The notes beneath the pieces were generated by a model. It was not told the DNA's origin, searched no databases, and worked only from the letters and a program-made list of their open reading frames with translations. Below are positions 17,161 to 27,408 of a stretch of 64,000 nucleotides of DNA, one piece after another. Each line of letters opens with the position of its first letter. The first letter of the stretch is position 1. Origin of the DNA: Amylibacter sp. SFDW26 (GTDB taxonomy: Bacteria; Pseudomonadota; Alphaproteobacteria; Rhodobacterales; Rhodobacteraceae); contig NZ_WEIC01000001.1 of assembly GCF_009184395.1 (NCBI RefSeq), positions 452,047-516,046 of the forward strand. The letters run 5' to 3'. A program made the translations under genes and the position numbers.

Positions 17161-18189
17161 CTACTTTCGTTTTTGCGCTGTTATTGAAAAGGTACCTGTA
17201 CCCGTCTTTCGAGAGACCAATAAGAGTTGCGTCGTGATTTTATAATCAGGCAACTCTTTACTGTGCCACGTGTGCGTTAAAGAAACTGCATTTTTACCGA
17301 TCATGTTTTGGGCATCTGTTGGCTCAGTTTGTTCTTTTAAGTCGAATAAAGCAATCAGGTAGCGTAAGGAGTTGAGAGCGTCTTTTTGCTGAAAGCGTGC
17401 AACTTGGCAATATTGATAGGGCGTATCTAATGTCTGCGCTGCGGCTTTAATAGTAAGCTTATTTTCGACACTACATTCAGGACATGGATCGCTTAATCTA
17501 AGATGTGGTTCGGACCCTTTAATAATCGACTTGCGGCCCAGTCTATTATTCCAATTTTCTTTTATGTCGGTCAAATTTCCTGATGTATTTACGCATATTT
17601 CTTGAAAGGTATCAGCAAGATCGTTTTTTACATTTTCAATGTTCTTCAGAGGTGATAAATCAAGCGTTTCCTTGTCTTCCTCCAAGCGCCACATGCTAAA
17701 AGCGATGCTTTTGTCATCTAAGATCGTCTCAATCGTCCTTTCTGGATGGTTTGGAGATCTCCATAAAAAACGACCATGATTGCTTTTCTCCCAACGTCTT
17801 TGCTGTGATTTTCGCAATGGATAAAGTTTCATTTTATCAACAAGATCAGTAGCTTCTTGTTTTGGGTTAGATTCCATTTGGTTGACGAGATTGCATTCGA
17901 AAACACGACTATCAGCATTTTTTGCAGATGTTCGTAAGGTATAAAAAGAACCTGGGTTTTCTGGATGAACCGACGAATTGGAAAACTTGTACTCGCTTGA
18001 CGATACTGATTTTTTGGGCGTTTTATTGATATTAAACTCTTCATTCCATGCATCTAAAACAGATGAAAAATTTTCTGAGTTATCCATACATGTCTTTATA
18101 AATATGTCGCTTGTTGTACCAGCTGTTGCCATGCTTGTAACCGATGCAAATAAGATGGGTGTAAGAAATGTTTTTAGAATATGTCGCAT
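17161..18189 (-). CDS. Secreted protein of unknown function with two tandem homologous domains
   Basis: 342 residues with a signal peptide (cleavage near residue 23, ATA-GT). The mature part shows an internal duplication: Cys34, Trp48-Asn49 and Cys99 in the first half correspond to Cys199, Trp213-Asn214 and Cys261 in the second, with 14 residues from Cys to Trp in both. The paired cysteines likely form one disulfide per domain, as fits a periplasmic or outer protein. I do not recognise the family. It lies 24 bases downstream of the start side of the desaturase gene on the same strand order, so it may be the upstream partner of the desaturase. Confidence 0.65.
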   Translation of the reverse strand: MRHILKTFLTPILFASVTSMATAGTTSDIFIKTCMDNSENFSSVLDAWNEEFNINKTPKKSVSSSEYKFSNSSVHPENPGSFYTLRTSAKNADSRVFECNLVNQMESNPKQEATDLVDKMKLYPLRKSQQRRWEKSNHGRFLWRSPNHPERTIETILDDKSIAFSMWRLEEDKETLDLSPLKNIENVKNDLADTFQEICVNTSGNLTDIKENWNNRLGRKSIIKGSEPHLRLSDPCPECSVENKLTIKAAAQTLDTPYQYCQVARFQQKDALNSLRYLIALFDLKEQTEPTDAQNMIGKNAVSLTHTWHSKELPDYKITTQLLLVSRKTGTGTFSITAQKRK

Positions 18190-18222
18190 TATATGTGTCT
18201 TCTTTTTATTTGATTCATTATC

Positions 18223-18630
18223 TTAAGGGCTCCAGCCTTTTTCAGCTAACTCAAAGCCTGAAAATTCAAACCCAGGGGATACGGTACAACCGACCAATAC
18301 CCAGCCACCCTTGGGGATAGATTTTTGCCAAGCATCCGTTGGTACAATCCGTTGAGGGCGTTGATCACTCATTACATCTGGCCCTAGCATCTCAATGCGC
18401 GTGTCACCGCCATCATTTATATGTAGTTCCATTGGACTGCCAGCATACCAATGCCAAATCTCAACAGCATCAACTTTATGCCAATCGCTGGACTGGTGTT
18501 CCTCTAATAAAAAATAAATAGAAGTACCCGATGCACGCGGCTGTTCATCGCCGCGCCATGTTTCACCATACCAACCACCCTCTGGGTGAGGTTGTAAGTT
18601 TAGAGTTTTGATTATGTCGTTAGGTGTCAT
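18223..18630 (-). CDS. DUF985 cupin-like protein
   Basis: 135 residues of the cupin-type DUF985 family. Recognisable parts are NLQPHPEGGWYGETWR at the N-terminus, TSIYFLLEEHQSSDWHKVDAVEIWHWYAG in the core (given here as two pieces: TSIYFLLEEHQSSDWH and VDAVEIWHWYAG) and VGCTVSPGFEFSGFELA near the end. Structures of the family show a jelly-roll barrel with a metal-like pocket; a sugar or small-acid ligand is suspected, but no reaction is established. It lies 33 bases upstream of the duplicated secreted protein gene on the same strand. Confidence 0.85.
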   Translation of the reverse strand: MTPNDIIKTLNLQPHPEGGWYGETWRGDEQPRASGTSIYFLLEEHQSSDWHKVDAVEIWHWYAGSPMELHINDGGDTRIEMLGPDVMSDQRPQRIVPTDAWQKSIPKGGWVLVGCTVSPGFEFSGFELAEKGWSP

Positions 18631-18701
18631 AGAGTTTCAGCTTGTAAGTTACATTTAACTTTTAGGTTGCGGCATAGTGCAGAAGACTTCAATACAAACT
18701 T

Positions 18702-19664
18702 ATGACGAATATATTTAATTTCTGGCGCCGAACCCCGCCTGCATTGTTTCCATGTTTATTGGGTTTTCTGGGTCTAGGCCTATCTTGGCGCCGTGCCGCT
18801 TCTGTTTGGGGTATACCGACATGGATTGGCGAAGTGCTTGCTTTATGCGCAACAGTTTTATTCGCTCTGACATTCCTATGTTATCTGCTGAAAATGATCG
18901 CGCGTCCCTCAGTCGTTATGGATGATCTAAAGGTTGTTCCCGCGCGAGGTGCTGTTTCCGCAGGGTCGATGTGTTTGATGATGATTGCGGCGTTATTGGT
19001 TCCATATAGTATTGAAGTGGCGCGGATCATTTGGTGGATTAGCCTGTTTTTGCATACGCTATATATGATTTGTGTGGTTTGGGCATTTGCACAGGCGAAA
19101 AATATATTACGCAATATTACCCCGCCAATATTCCTGCCGTTCATTGGCTATATCGTGGCCGCTGTTTCTGGGCCCGCATTAGGATATAAAGATCTAAGTG
19201 CATTTATCTTGCTCGCCACTATGCCAGCATTTTTGCTTATTGCAGTCATGTCATTGATGAATTTGGCAAAAGGATATGTTCCTGCGCCACTACATCCAAG
19301 TTATGCCATCGTATTAGCCCCAACATGTATTTATGGAGCTGGCGCATATGAAGTGTGGTCTTTGGATGTATATGCATGGTTTTGGTGGGCTGCAATGCTT
19401 GTTGCTATTGGGATGTTGCCATTTATAAAATGGTTTACCAAAGGTGGCTGGAACCCAGGGTGGGGTGGTTTTACGTTTCCACTGTCTGCTTATGCCGGAA
19501 TGATGTTGATGGGGGTTGAAGCCGGATTGGGGATGTTGTCAGAGATAGCGGCAATCGGCAGCTTGGGGGTGGCGACCGTTATCATTCCATATATTGTTTG
19601 CAAAACTTATCGCCTGTGGGTGATTGGAGGATTGGCACAAGCGACAGGGGCTGCTTGCGTTTAA
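18702..19664 (+). CDS. SLAC1/TehA-family membrane transporter
   Basis: 320 residues with about ten hydrophobic helices in the pattern of the voltage-dependent anion channel / tellurite-resistance TehA family. PALFPCLLGFLGLGLSWRRA at the start, FIGYIVAAVSGPALGY in the middle and GGWNPGWGGFTFPLSAYA near the end match the pore-lining segments of TehA. Predicted to conduct anions or monocarboxylates across the inner membrane. Tellurite resistance is the historical name only. Followed by a probable decayed gene. Confidence 0.8.
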   Translation: MTNIFNFWRRTPPALFPCLLGFLGLGLSWRRAASVWGIPTWIGEVLALCATVLFALTFLCYLLKMIARPSVVMDDLKVVPARGAVSAGSMCLMMIAALLVPYSIEVARIIWWISLFLHTLYMICVVWAFAQAKNILRNITPPIFLPFIGYIVAAVSGPALGYKDLSAFILLATMPAFLLIAVMSLMNLAKGYVPAPLHPSYAIVLAPTCIYGAGAYEVWSLDVYAWFWWAAMLVAIGMLPFIKWFTKGGWNPGWGGFTFPLSAYAGMMLMGVEAGLGMLSEIAAIGSLGVATVIIPYIVCKTYRLWVIGGLAQATGAACV

Positions 19665-19679
19665 CTTGTTTATAACTTT

Positions 19680-19984
19680 TTGAATGATTATGTTGAATAT
19701 TCTGGGCCGATTAACTTTAAACCCCATAATTGTGCTTTAACTGTAGGGTGCTGTGAATTTGTGTTGGTAGATACAAAATATGGCTCATACAATTCTTTTA
19801 GAGAAACAACATACTCTGATGGTCTGTGGTCATTAAAACCAACGCACAGAAAGCGAATGGCGAATATGGACTTCAGGAACTGGGATCATTTACTGTTGAT
19901 GGTTCTGGTTGGGAAATATTCTTTAAAGGTAAAGCTTATTATGGTGGCAAGGAAAAGAAACGTACTTTAAAACGGATTAAATAG
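19680..19984 (+). pseudogene. Probable frameshifted small gene
   Basis: One frame from ATG 19680 gives a protein-like stretch up to YSDGLWSLK, then degenerates. From the AAAA run at 19835-19838 the next frame reads TNAQKANGEYGLQELGSFTV and on to KKRTLKRIK with a stop at 19982-19984. Joining the frames at the run gives about 100 residues. No ribosome-binding site is obvious at 19680. This may be a decayed gene, a sequencing slip in the A run, or chance; I do not recognise the family. Confidence 0.4.
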
Positions 19985-20021
19985 TTGGGTTGAATCTATT
20001 AATGTAGAAAGGTGGATTCAC

Positions 20022-21008
20022 ATGAAATTTTTCAAGTTTATTTTAATCGCAATCTTTGCACTAATCATAATTGGATACGGTACATGGTTTTCTATAGCTT
20101 TGTTCTACCAAGGGTTTTTACCGTTAAAATGGCTACTTATCGGACTTTGGAGCTTGTTCGCACTGTTTTGCCTTTTGGGGGTCTTCAAAGCTGCTGGTCG
20201 TACACGGTCTATATTAAGCTTCTTAATTGCAATGGTTCTAAGTTTAGGATGGTGGACATTCGGTATTACGCCAAAGTTAAATCGCGATTGGAAACCAGAG
20301 GTTGCACGCACAGTGACTGCTGACATTGATGGGTCTCTGATCACATTAAATAATGTCCGTAATTTCGATTGGACAACTTCCGATGACTTTGTGGAAAAGT
20401 GGGAAGACCGCACGTATGACTTGGATCAGTTAGAAAGCATTGATCTGTTCGCATCCCATTGGGGCAGTGAAGCGATTTCACATTCTATAATGTCATTTAG
20501 GTTTACAGACGGGGAGCGCATCGCGTTTTCTGTGGAAATTCGCAAAGAGCAGCATGAAAGCTTTTCCACAATCGGTGGGTTCTTTAAGCAATATGAATTG
20601 GCGATCATTGCAGCAGATGAAAATGATATCATTCGTGTGCGCACCAATGCGCGCGACCCGATTGAGGACGTGTATCTGTATCCTTTGAAAACGACAATGG
20701 AACGTCGCAAGGCATTGTTTTTAGGATATATTGAAAAAGCTAATGCAGACGCAAAAAAAGCTCGGTTTTACAACACGATTACAGCGAATTGCACAACGGT
20801 AGTCTATACTTTGATTAAAAGCTACCGTGATACAGTGCCGCTTGATTGGCGTATCCTAGCATCTGGGTATTTACCTGATCTTTTGTCTGAGATGGATGAA
20901 TTGAACTGGATGAAACCTCATGGAGATATCCGCGCAAGAGCAGCAATTACAGATAAAGCACAGGGTATTCTAGCAGGGCAGAATTATTCAGAGCTGATAC
21001 GCAAGTAA
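20022..21008 (+). CDS. DUF4105 (Lnb N-terminal domain-like) membrane protein
   Basis: 328 residues. Three N-terminal hydrophobic segments (about 5-27, 33-55, 62-80) anchor a periplasmic domain. The segments NVRNFDWTTSDDF, ESIDLFASHWGSEAISHSIM and TANCTTVVYTL (Cys257) match DUF4105, the domain of the Lnb lipoprotein N-acyltransferase, where a papain-like Cys-His pair is catalytic. A role in modifying lipoproteins or other envelope molecules is likely but unproven for this stand-alone form. A good ribosome-binding site (AAAGGTGG) fixes the start. Confidence 0.8.
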   Translation: MKFFKFILIAIFALIIIGYGTWFSIALFYQGFLPLKWLLIGLWSLFALFCLLGVFKAAGRTRSILSFLIAMVLSLGWWTFGITPKLNRDWKPEVARTVTADIDGSLITLNNVRNFDWTTSDDFVEKWEDRTYDLDQLESIDLFASHWGSEAISHSIMSFRFTDGERIAFSVEIRKEQHESFSTIGGFFKQYELAIIAADENDIIRVRTNARDPIEDVYLYPLKTTMERRKALFLGYIEKANADAKKARFYNTITANCTTVVYTLIKSYRDTVPLDWRILASGYLPDLLSEMDELNWMKPHGDIRARAAITDKAQGILAGQNYSELIRK

Positions 21009-21032
21009 AACCGCAATAATCGAGGTGTTAAG

Positions 21033-21701
21033 CTATTTATCAGGCCCACTGGTTAAGCTGTTATGGTCATCGCCAATGAATGGTTCTGGTGGGTTCGCTC
21101 CATTATGTTTAAAGGAGAATTTTAATTTACATAACTGATCACTGCTGTTCCATTGGCCTTCATCGCATTCTACATTTTTAATATGAAGGGTGGAAAAGCG
21201 CATCTGCTCTATAATTTTGCCGTACTTCCTCTTGAGTGCTATGGTTATTTCTTCTTGCTGGTCATTAACATGCATCGATGATTTATTTTCGAAAGTATAA
21301 TTTGTAATGATCGTGCCTGGTTTGATGAATGCTACAATTGTGCTGTTTGTTATGCGAAATAATTTTGCGCCAACTTCTGCCTCTGTGTAAGCATATAAAC
21401 CTTCTGGTAATGCTGCGATCCATTGAGCCAGATATCGTTTCCCATTTATAGATATAACATCTGCCTTTTTACTCCATGTCCCTACATTGAAATGGTACCC
21501 TTTTCTATGACATCTAACAGGGAATGATCCCGAACTTACGGGGCAAAATTTTGGATAATGAACGCTAAAGCCTGAGGTTAATTCTTGGACCAAAACAACA
21601 GAATTCGGATTTGGATTGGTATCAATTGTAAGAGCCAATAAGGGAGAAGATGAAGCAAATAAACTTGCTGCAATTACGAGGGCTTTGAACGTGGCTTGCA
21701 T
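21033..21701 (-). CDS. Secreted protein of unknown function, 222 aa
   Basis: A signal peptide (MQATFKALVIAASLFASSS, cleavage near LLA-LT) precedes a mature domain with four cysteines: Cys53 and Cys64 (CPVSSGSFPVRC) near the N-terminus and two near the C-terminus (VECDEGQWNSSDQLCKLKF), consistent with two disulfides in the periplasm. Many beta-strand-like segments. No family recognised. Codon use is AT-rich like its neighbours from 13 to 21.7 kb. Convergent with the DUF4105 gene, 24 bases apart. Confidence 0.6.
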   Translation of the reverse strand: MQATFKALVIAASLFASSSPLLALTIDTNPNPNSVVLVQELTSGFSVHYPKFCPVSSGSFPVRCHRKGYHFNVGTWSKKADVISINGKRYLAQWIAALPEGLYAYTEAEVGAKLFRITNSTIVAFIKPGTIITNYTFENKSSMHVNDQQEEITIALKRKYGKIIEQMRFSTLHIKNVECDEGQWNSSDQLCKLKFSFKHNGANPPEPFIGDDHNSLTSGPDK

Positions 21702-23444
<1,743 letters not shown>

Positions 23445-23552
23445 TCATTCAAAACGGGTAAAGATATTCTAGTTCCCTTGGAGGAACAGCGGTTGACGAT
23501 ACTTGAGCATATAAAACTGCTTGAAGATAATTAACGTTTTCCAAGATAAAGA

Positions 23553-23588
23553 TTCATATTCATAAGTGTTTGATCTTTTGAATATGAA
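23553..23588. repeat. Inverted repeat upstream of the RsmB-like gene
   Basis: Perfect 10-bp arms TTCATATTCA and TGAATATGAA with a 16-base spacer, 24 bases before the methyltransferase start and about 110 bases after guaB. All A/T-rich and without a U run, so more like an operator or mRNA leader stem than a terminator. Confidence 0.45.
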
Positions 23589-23612
23589 ATTACAATCAGA
23601 TTGGTTCTAATT

Positions 23613-24803
23613 ATGACCCCAAGTGCACGATATGCTGCTGCCATAGATATTTTAGACCGCATATTTGATGGAGCGCCTGCAGAAAAAGTTTTAACCAACT
23701 GGGCGCGATCAAATCGCTATGCAGGCTCTAAGGATCGTGCGGCCGTTCGAGATATTGTTTTTGATTGTTTGCGGTGTAAACGGACTTTTATGTTCCGCGC
23801 TGGTTTTGAGACTGGCCGAGGTTGCGTGATGGGGCATATTTTAGCGCAAGGTGCTCAAATAGAAGATTTTTTCACGGGTGAGAAATTCGCACCAGCCGTT
23901 TTATCTGATGTAGAGTTTACCGTTTTACAAGAACATAAAGGCTGCCCAGAATTTGCAATACAATTGGATATTCCGAATTGGATTGCCCCAAAACTTGATG
24001 CCGCTTTAGAGGATGACGATCTTGTGCCTGCGTTATCATCATTGCAAAGTCGTGGATCATTGGATTTACGTGTTAATACCTGTAAGACCACCATCACATC
24101 GGCACAGGCTTCTTTGGCGAAAGAGGGTGTTGAAACTGAGGTTTTAGAACTTTCTTCTAGCGCTTTACGCGTTTTAACAAACCCTCGTCGTGTTGCACTC
24201 TCAGAAGCGTATCAGAATGGTTTGGTTGAAATCCAAGATGTTGGTTCGCAGATGATTGTTGATGCATTGCCATTGGATACCGTGCAAACAGTTCTGGATT
24301 ATTGCGCAGGCGGTGGTGGTAAATCTTTAGCGATTGCTGCGCGTTCTGGTGGTAGTAAAAAGCTTTATGCTTATGATCAAAGTCAGGCACGGATGAATGA
24401 TTTGCCTGCACGGTCCAAACGGGCTGGTGCTCAGGTAAATGTATTAACAAACGACCCTGCCAAACAAAAAATGCAGTATGATCTGGTGTTATTAGATGTT
24501 CCATGTTCTGGAACAGGGGCATGGCGCCGAAATCCCGATGGGAAATGGCGGTTTACTAAACGAGACCTAGAAGATCTTTGCATTGTTCAGCAGGATATTT
24601 TGCGAAGTACACAAAATTTGGTCAGCACACAGGGATATTTAGCCTATGTGACGTGCTCATTGCTGCTGGAAGAAAATGAAAACCAAATTGAAACCTTTTT
24701 AAAAGAGAATCCTGAATGGATATCTTTGAAGCGGATGCGGTTATCGCCAAGCCGTGGAATGGATGGGTTCTTTTTAGAAGTTTTGCAGAAAATACAATTA
24801 TAG
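23613..24803 (+). CDS. RsmB/NOP family RNA (cytosine-5)-methyltransferase
   Basis: 396 residues. An N-terminal NusB-like region (RYAAAIDILDRIFDG, SKDRAAVRDIVFDCLR) precedes a SAM-dependent m5C methyltransferase domain. The dual cysteines are present: VLLDVPCSGTGAWRRN (motif IV) and YVTCSLLLEENENQ (motif VI, the nucleophile). The SAM loop is DYCAGGGGKSLAIAA. Likely a 16S rRNA m5C methyltransferase, though the NOP family also includes tRNA enzymes. The ATG at 23613 was preferred to an upstream TTG. Its position after guaB is familiar in Rhodobacteraceae. Confidence 0.87.
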   Translation: MTPSARYAAAIDILDRIFDGAPAEKVLTNWARSNRYAGSKDRAAVRDIVFDCLRCKRTFMFRAGFETGRGCVMGHILAQGAQIEDFFTGEKFAPAVLSDVEFTVLQEHKGCPEFAIQLDIPNWIAPKLDAALEDDDLVPALSSLQSRGSLDLRVNTCKTTITSAQASLAKEGVETEVLELSSSALRVLTNPRRVALSEAYQNGLVEIQDVGSQMIVDALPLDTVQTVLDYCAGGGGKSLAIAARSGGSKKLYAYDQSQARMNDLPARSKRAGAQVNVLTNDPAKQKMQYDLVLLDVPCSGTGAWRRNPDGKWRFTKRDLEDLCIVQQDILRSTQNLVSTQGYLAYVTCSLLLEENENQIETFLKENPEWISLKRMRLSPSRGMDGFFLEVLQKIQL

Positions 24804-24868
24804 GTTGTTTTTCGTTCAGTAATTTCTTCTAATACTAGTATTGGAAACATTTTATTGATGCGAATTTT

Positions 24869-26614
24869 ATGATAAAAATTTTGACCCTTAAAAGGGATTG
24901 GTGGGTAATTGCTACCGTAATATGCATGGCTGCTTTGGTTGCTACCTTGGTCCCTGAACTGGATTCCAGTTTATATCCAGTACTGATTGTCATACCAATT
25001 GCGGTTTTTATGACAGCAGGCTTGATATATTGGTTGATTGTATCAAATCGTATTCATTTACAACAAAAAGGCGAAGAGGGTGCTGCAAAGATTGCTAAGC
25101 GCAGTTTTGCACATACGGGTGTTAGCACAGTTCAAGACCTGTTTGACGATCTGCCGATAGCATTGTTGCGTGTTACGAAAGATGGACAAATCAAGCAAAC
25201 AAACCAATTTTCACGCAATATTCTTGGTATTCGCGAAGGTGATTGTCCAAATATTTCTGAAATTATATCTGGGCTGGCGCGCCCAGTACCAGAATGGTTA
25301 GAAGAATTAACTGAACGCGCCGCACGAGGAGAACCAAAACTTGTACAAGTGACGGGACCAAAGTCAGAGGTTTTCCTACATGTTTCATTGATAAGTATGG
25401 ACCCAAGAGGCGGCTCTGATTTAATTGCAGTGATCAGTGATGCAACAGAATTAAAAACCCTAGAAGCGCAATTCGTACAAAGCCAGAAAATGCAGGCGAT
25501 TGGGCAATTGGCTGGCGGTGTTGCGCATGATTTTAATAATCTATTAACGGCTATTTCTGGTTATTGTGATCTTTTGCTATTGCGGCATGACAAAGGTGAT
25601 CCTGACTATAGCGATCTGATCCAAATCCATCAAAATGCCAATCGTGCTGCTGCTTTGGTGGGGCAATTATTGGCATTTTCACGCAAGCAGACATTGCAAC
25701 CAGATGTTTTGAACGTGGATGAAGCACTGGCGGACATGACCCATTTGTTGAACCGTTTATTAGGTGCCAAAATTGATCTGGTACTTAGGCATGCAGAAAA
25801 CCTACCGAATGTTTACGTTGATAAACGACAGCTAGAACAAGTCGTCATGAACCTTGTTGTGAATGCGCGTGATGCAATGCCCGAAGGAGGGCAGGTTGAT
25901 ATCTTAACCTGTGAAAGAGTTTTCACTGAAGACACGGCCAAAGAAGGGGTGACCATCCCTAAGGGGCGTTATATTGAAATTGTTGTATCAGATAATGGTT
26001 GCGGCATTAAACCTAAAAACCTGTCCCATATATTTGACCCGTTTTTTACAACCAAAGATGTAGGTGAGGGAACTGGATTAGGGCTTTCGACGGTTTATGG
26101 GATTGTTAAACAAACTGGTGGTTATATTTTTGCTGACAGTGCTTTGGGCCAAGGAACCTCTTTTAGTGTAATTTTACCCGTCACAAAACATGTCGAACAA
26201 CCCGTTGTTGATACTATGACTGGGCCACGTATGATTGGACAATCACTGAAAGGTACCACCGTTCTTTTGGTAGAAGATGAAGTTCCCGTTCGTAGTTTTG
26301 CTGCACGTGCATTAGCGATGCAGGATGTAACAGTTATAGAGGCAGGATCAGCAGAAGAGGCGTTAAAGTTTGTAAATGATTCCAGCTTACATATTGATAT
26401 CTTTGTATCAGATGTGGTGATGCCTGGTGAAGATGGTCCAACATGGGTGCGCAAGGCTTTGATCACGCGCCCTGATGTAAAGGTTGTATTTGTGTCTGGG
26501 TATGCAGAAGAAACATTTTCCCAAGAATTTGGTTCCATAGTTGGGGCTAAATTTTTATCGAAACCTTTTACGTTATCCAGTCTTATTCAAACCATACATG
26601 ATATTTCCGGCTGA
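24869..26614 (+). CDS. cckA: Hybrid histidine kinase CckA
   Basis: 581 residues. Two transmembrane helices (about 13-31 and 36-58), one PAS-like region (about 88-195), a HisKA domain with His220 in GQLAGGVAHDFNNLL, a HATPase domain (NLVVNARDAMP, SDNGCGI, GTGLGLSTVYGIVKQTGG) and a C-terminal receiver with Asp515 (FVSDVVMPGEDGP). This is CckA, which feeds phosphate through ChpT to CtrA and controls motility and gene transfer agents in Rhodobacteraceae. It is shorter than Caulobacter CckA (about 690) with one fewer PAS region. Its stop abuts the stop of the convergent sulfotransferase gene. Confidence 0.9.
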   Translation: MIKILTLKRDWWVIATVICMAALVATLVPELDSSLYPVLIVIPIAVFMTAGLIYWLIVSNRIHLQQKGEEGAAKIAKRSFAHTGVSTVQDLFDDLPIALLRVTKDGQIKQTNQFSRNILGIREGDCPNISEIISGLARPVPEWLEELTERAARGEPKLVQVTGPKSEVFLHVSLISMDPRGGSDLIAVISDATELKTLEAQFVQSQKMQAIGQLAGGVAHDFNNLLTAISGYCDLLLLRHDKGDPDYSDLIQIHQNANRAAALVGQLLAFSRKQTLQPDVLNVDEALADMTHLLNRLLGAKIDLVLRHAENLPNVYVDKRQLEQVVMNLVVNARDAMPEGGQVDILTCERVFTEDTAKEGVTIPKGRYIEIVVSDNGCGIKPKNLSHIFDPFFTTKDVGEGTGLGLSTVYGIVKQTGGYIFADSALGQGTSFSVILPVTKHVEQPVVDTMTGPRMIGQSLKGTTVLLVEDEVPVRSFAARALAMQDVTVIEAGSAEEALKFVNDSSLHIDIFVSDVVMPGEDGPTWVRKALITRPDVKVVFVSGYAEETFSQEFGSIVGAKFLSKPFTLSSLIQTIHDISG

Positions 26615-27211
26615 TTAAGAGGCAACACCTTCGTATATATCGAAATCAATTCGATAAGCGTTCTGTAATTCGCGCTGTAATTCAGGACTTAAAGAGAGTT
26701 CCATCTTGGGGGATACATTGGCTTTGGGTAAATTGATTTGCTTTTTCAAACGCTCAGATAAGAATCGCACCATAGCGTTCATATGGTCGTATTTGAAAAT
26801 ATGTGTCATGCCGACATTACCATTCTTATCAGATATAAATTTTGCTTGGTTGCCAACATTTGCATAGGCTGGCTGGTCATCTTGCAAGTACCCTTCGACA
26901 AATTGGTTAAAACTTAAGTTATTTGTGCTGTTGGGTTTGCCTATCAATTCATTGCGGGAGCGGTATCTGTACCAACTGCCCAACCAATCAACGGGCTCCC
27001 TGAATGCTGCAACGCAATCAGGTTCGTTTGGCATAACCGTTTGAACAAAGGGCTCTAAAAGACGTTTGTACTTTCTATAGGGAGTGTGCTTTAGGGATGG
27101 CATTTTTGATAAACGGATTTCACATAAGGTCCCGAGTGTTGTTTCTATAGATGTAGATGCGGTCTTTGGTGTGGCGAAAAAAACTAAATTTTCTTTTATA
27201 AATATCAACAT
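26615..27211 (-). CDS. Sulfotransferase-like protein
   Basis: 198 residues of the P-loop sulfotransferase type. The 5'-phosphosulfate loop FFATPKTASTSIETTL follows an N-terminal strand, and a 3'-phosphate element AAFREPVDWLGSWYRYR is present, as used to bind PAPS. The likely product is sulfation of a surface glycan or small molecule, but the acceptor cannot be read. It is AT-rich and lies on the opposite strand between cckA and recA, genes normally close together in this family of bacteria, so it looks like an acquired insertion. Confidence 0.72.
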   Translation of the reverse strand: MLIFIKENLVFFATPKTASTSIETTLGTLCEIRLSKMPSLKHTPYRKYKRLLEPFVQTVMPNEPDCVAAFREPVDWLGSWYRYRSRNELIGKPNSTNNLSFNQFVEGYLQDDQPAYANVGNQAKFISDKNGNVGMTHIFKYDHMNAMVRFLSERLKKQINLPKANVSPKMELSLSPELQRELQNAYRIDFDIYEGVAS

Positions 27212-27305
27212 CTTATTTGATCTGCCTGTGTACTCGATAAATCGTTTATAATATTTTTACCTATCATAAACTAACTTTACCAAAAGTAGAATTATAAAAT
27301 TTATC

Positions 27306-27334
27306 TTGAAATGTTCCTGTTTTGGTCTCATAAC
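27306..27334 (+). promoter_or_regulatory. Putative recA promoter
   Basis: TTGAAA (27306-27311), 17-base spacer, CATAAC (27329-27334), placed just upstream of the SOS box, about 75 bases before the recA start. Assigned by pattern only. Confidence 0.45.
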
Positions 27335-27343
27335 GATAAAAGA

Positions 27344-27358
27344 GAACATAAATGGAAC
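27344..27358. promoter_or_regulatory. LexA (SOS) box upstream of recA
   Basis: GAACATAAATGGAAC is a perfect match to the alphaproteobacterial SOS box GTTC-N7-GTTC (reverse complement). It lies 50 bases before the recA start and 10 bases after the putative -10, a classic repressor position. The same motif precedes lexA in this window. Confidence 0.88.
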
Positions 27359-27408
27359 AAACGACTCATTGTTGCGATCGCAGGGATGTGAAATAAAAAG
27401 GAAAAAAC

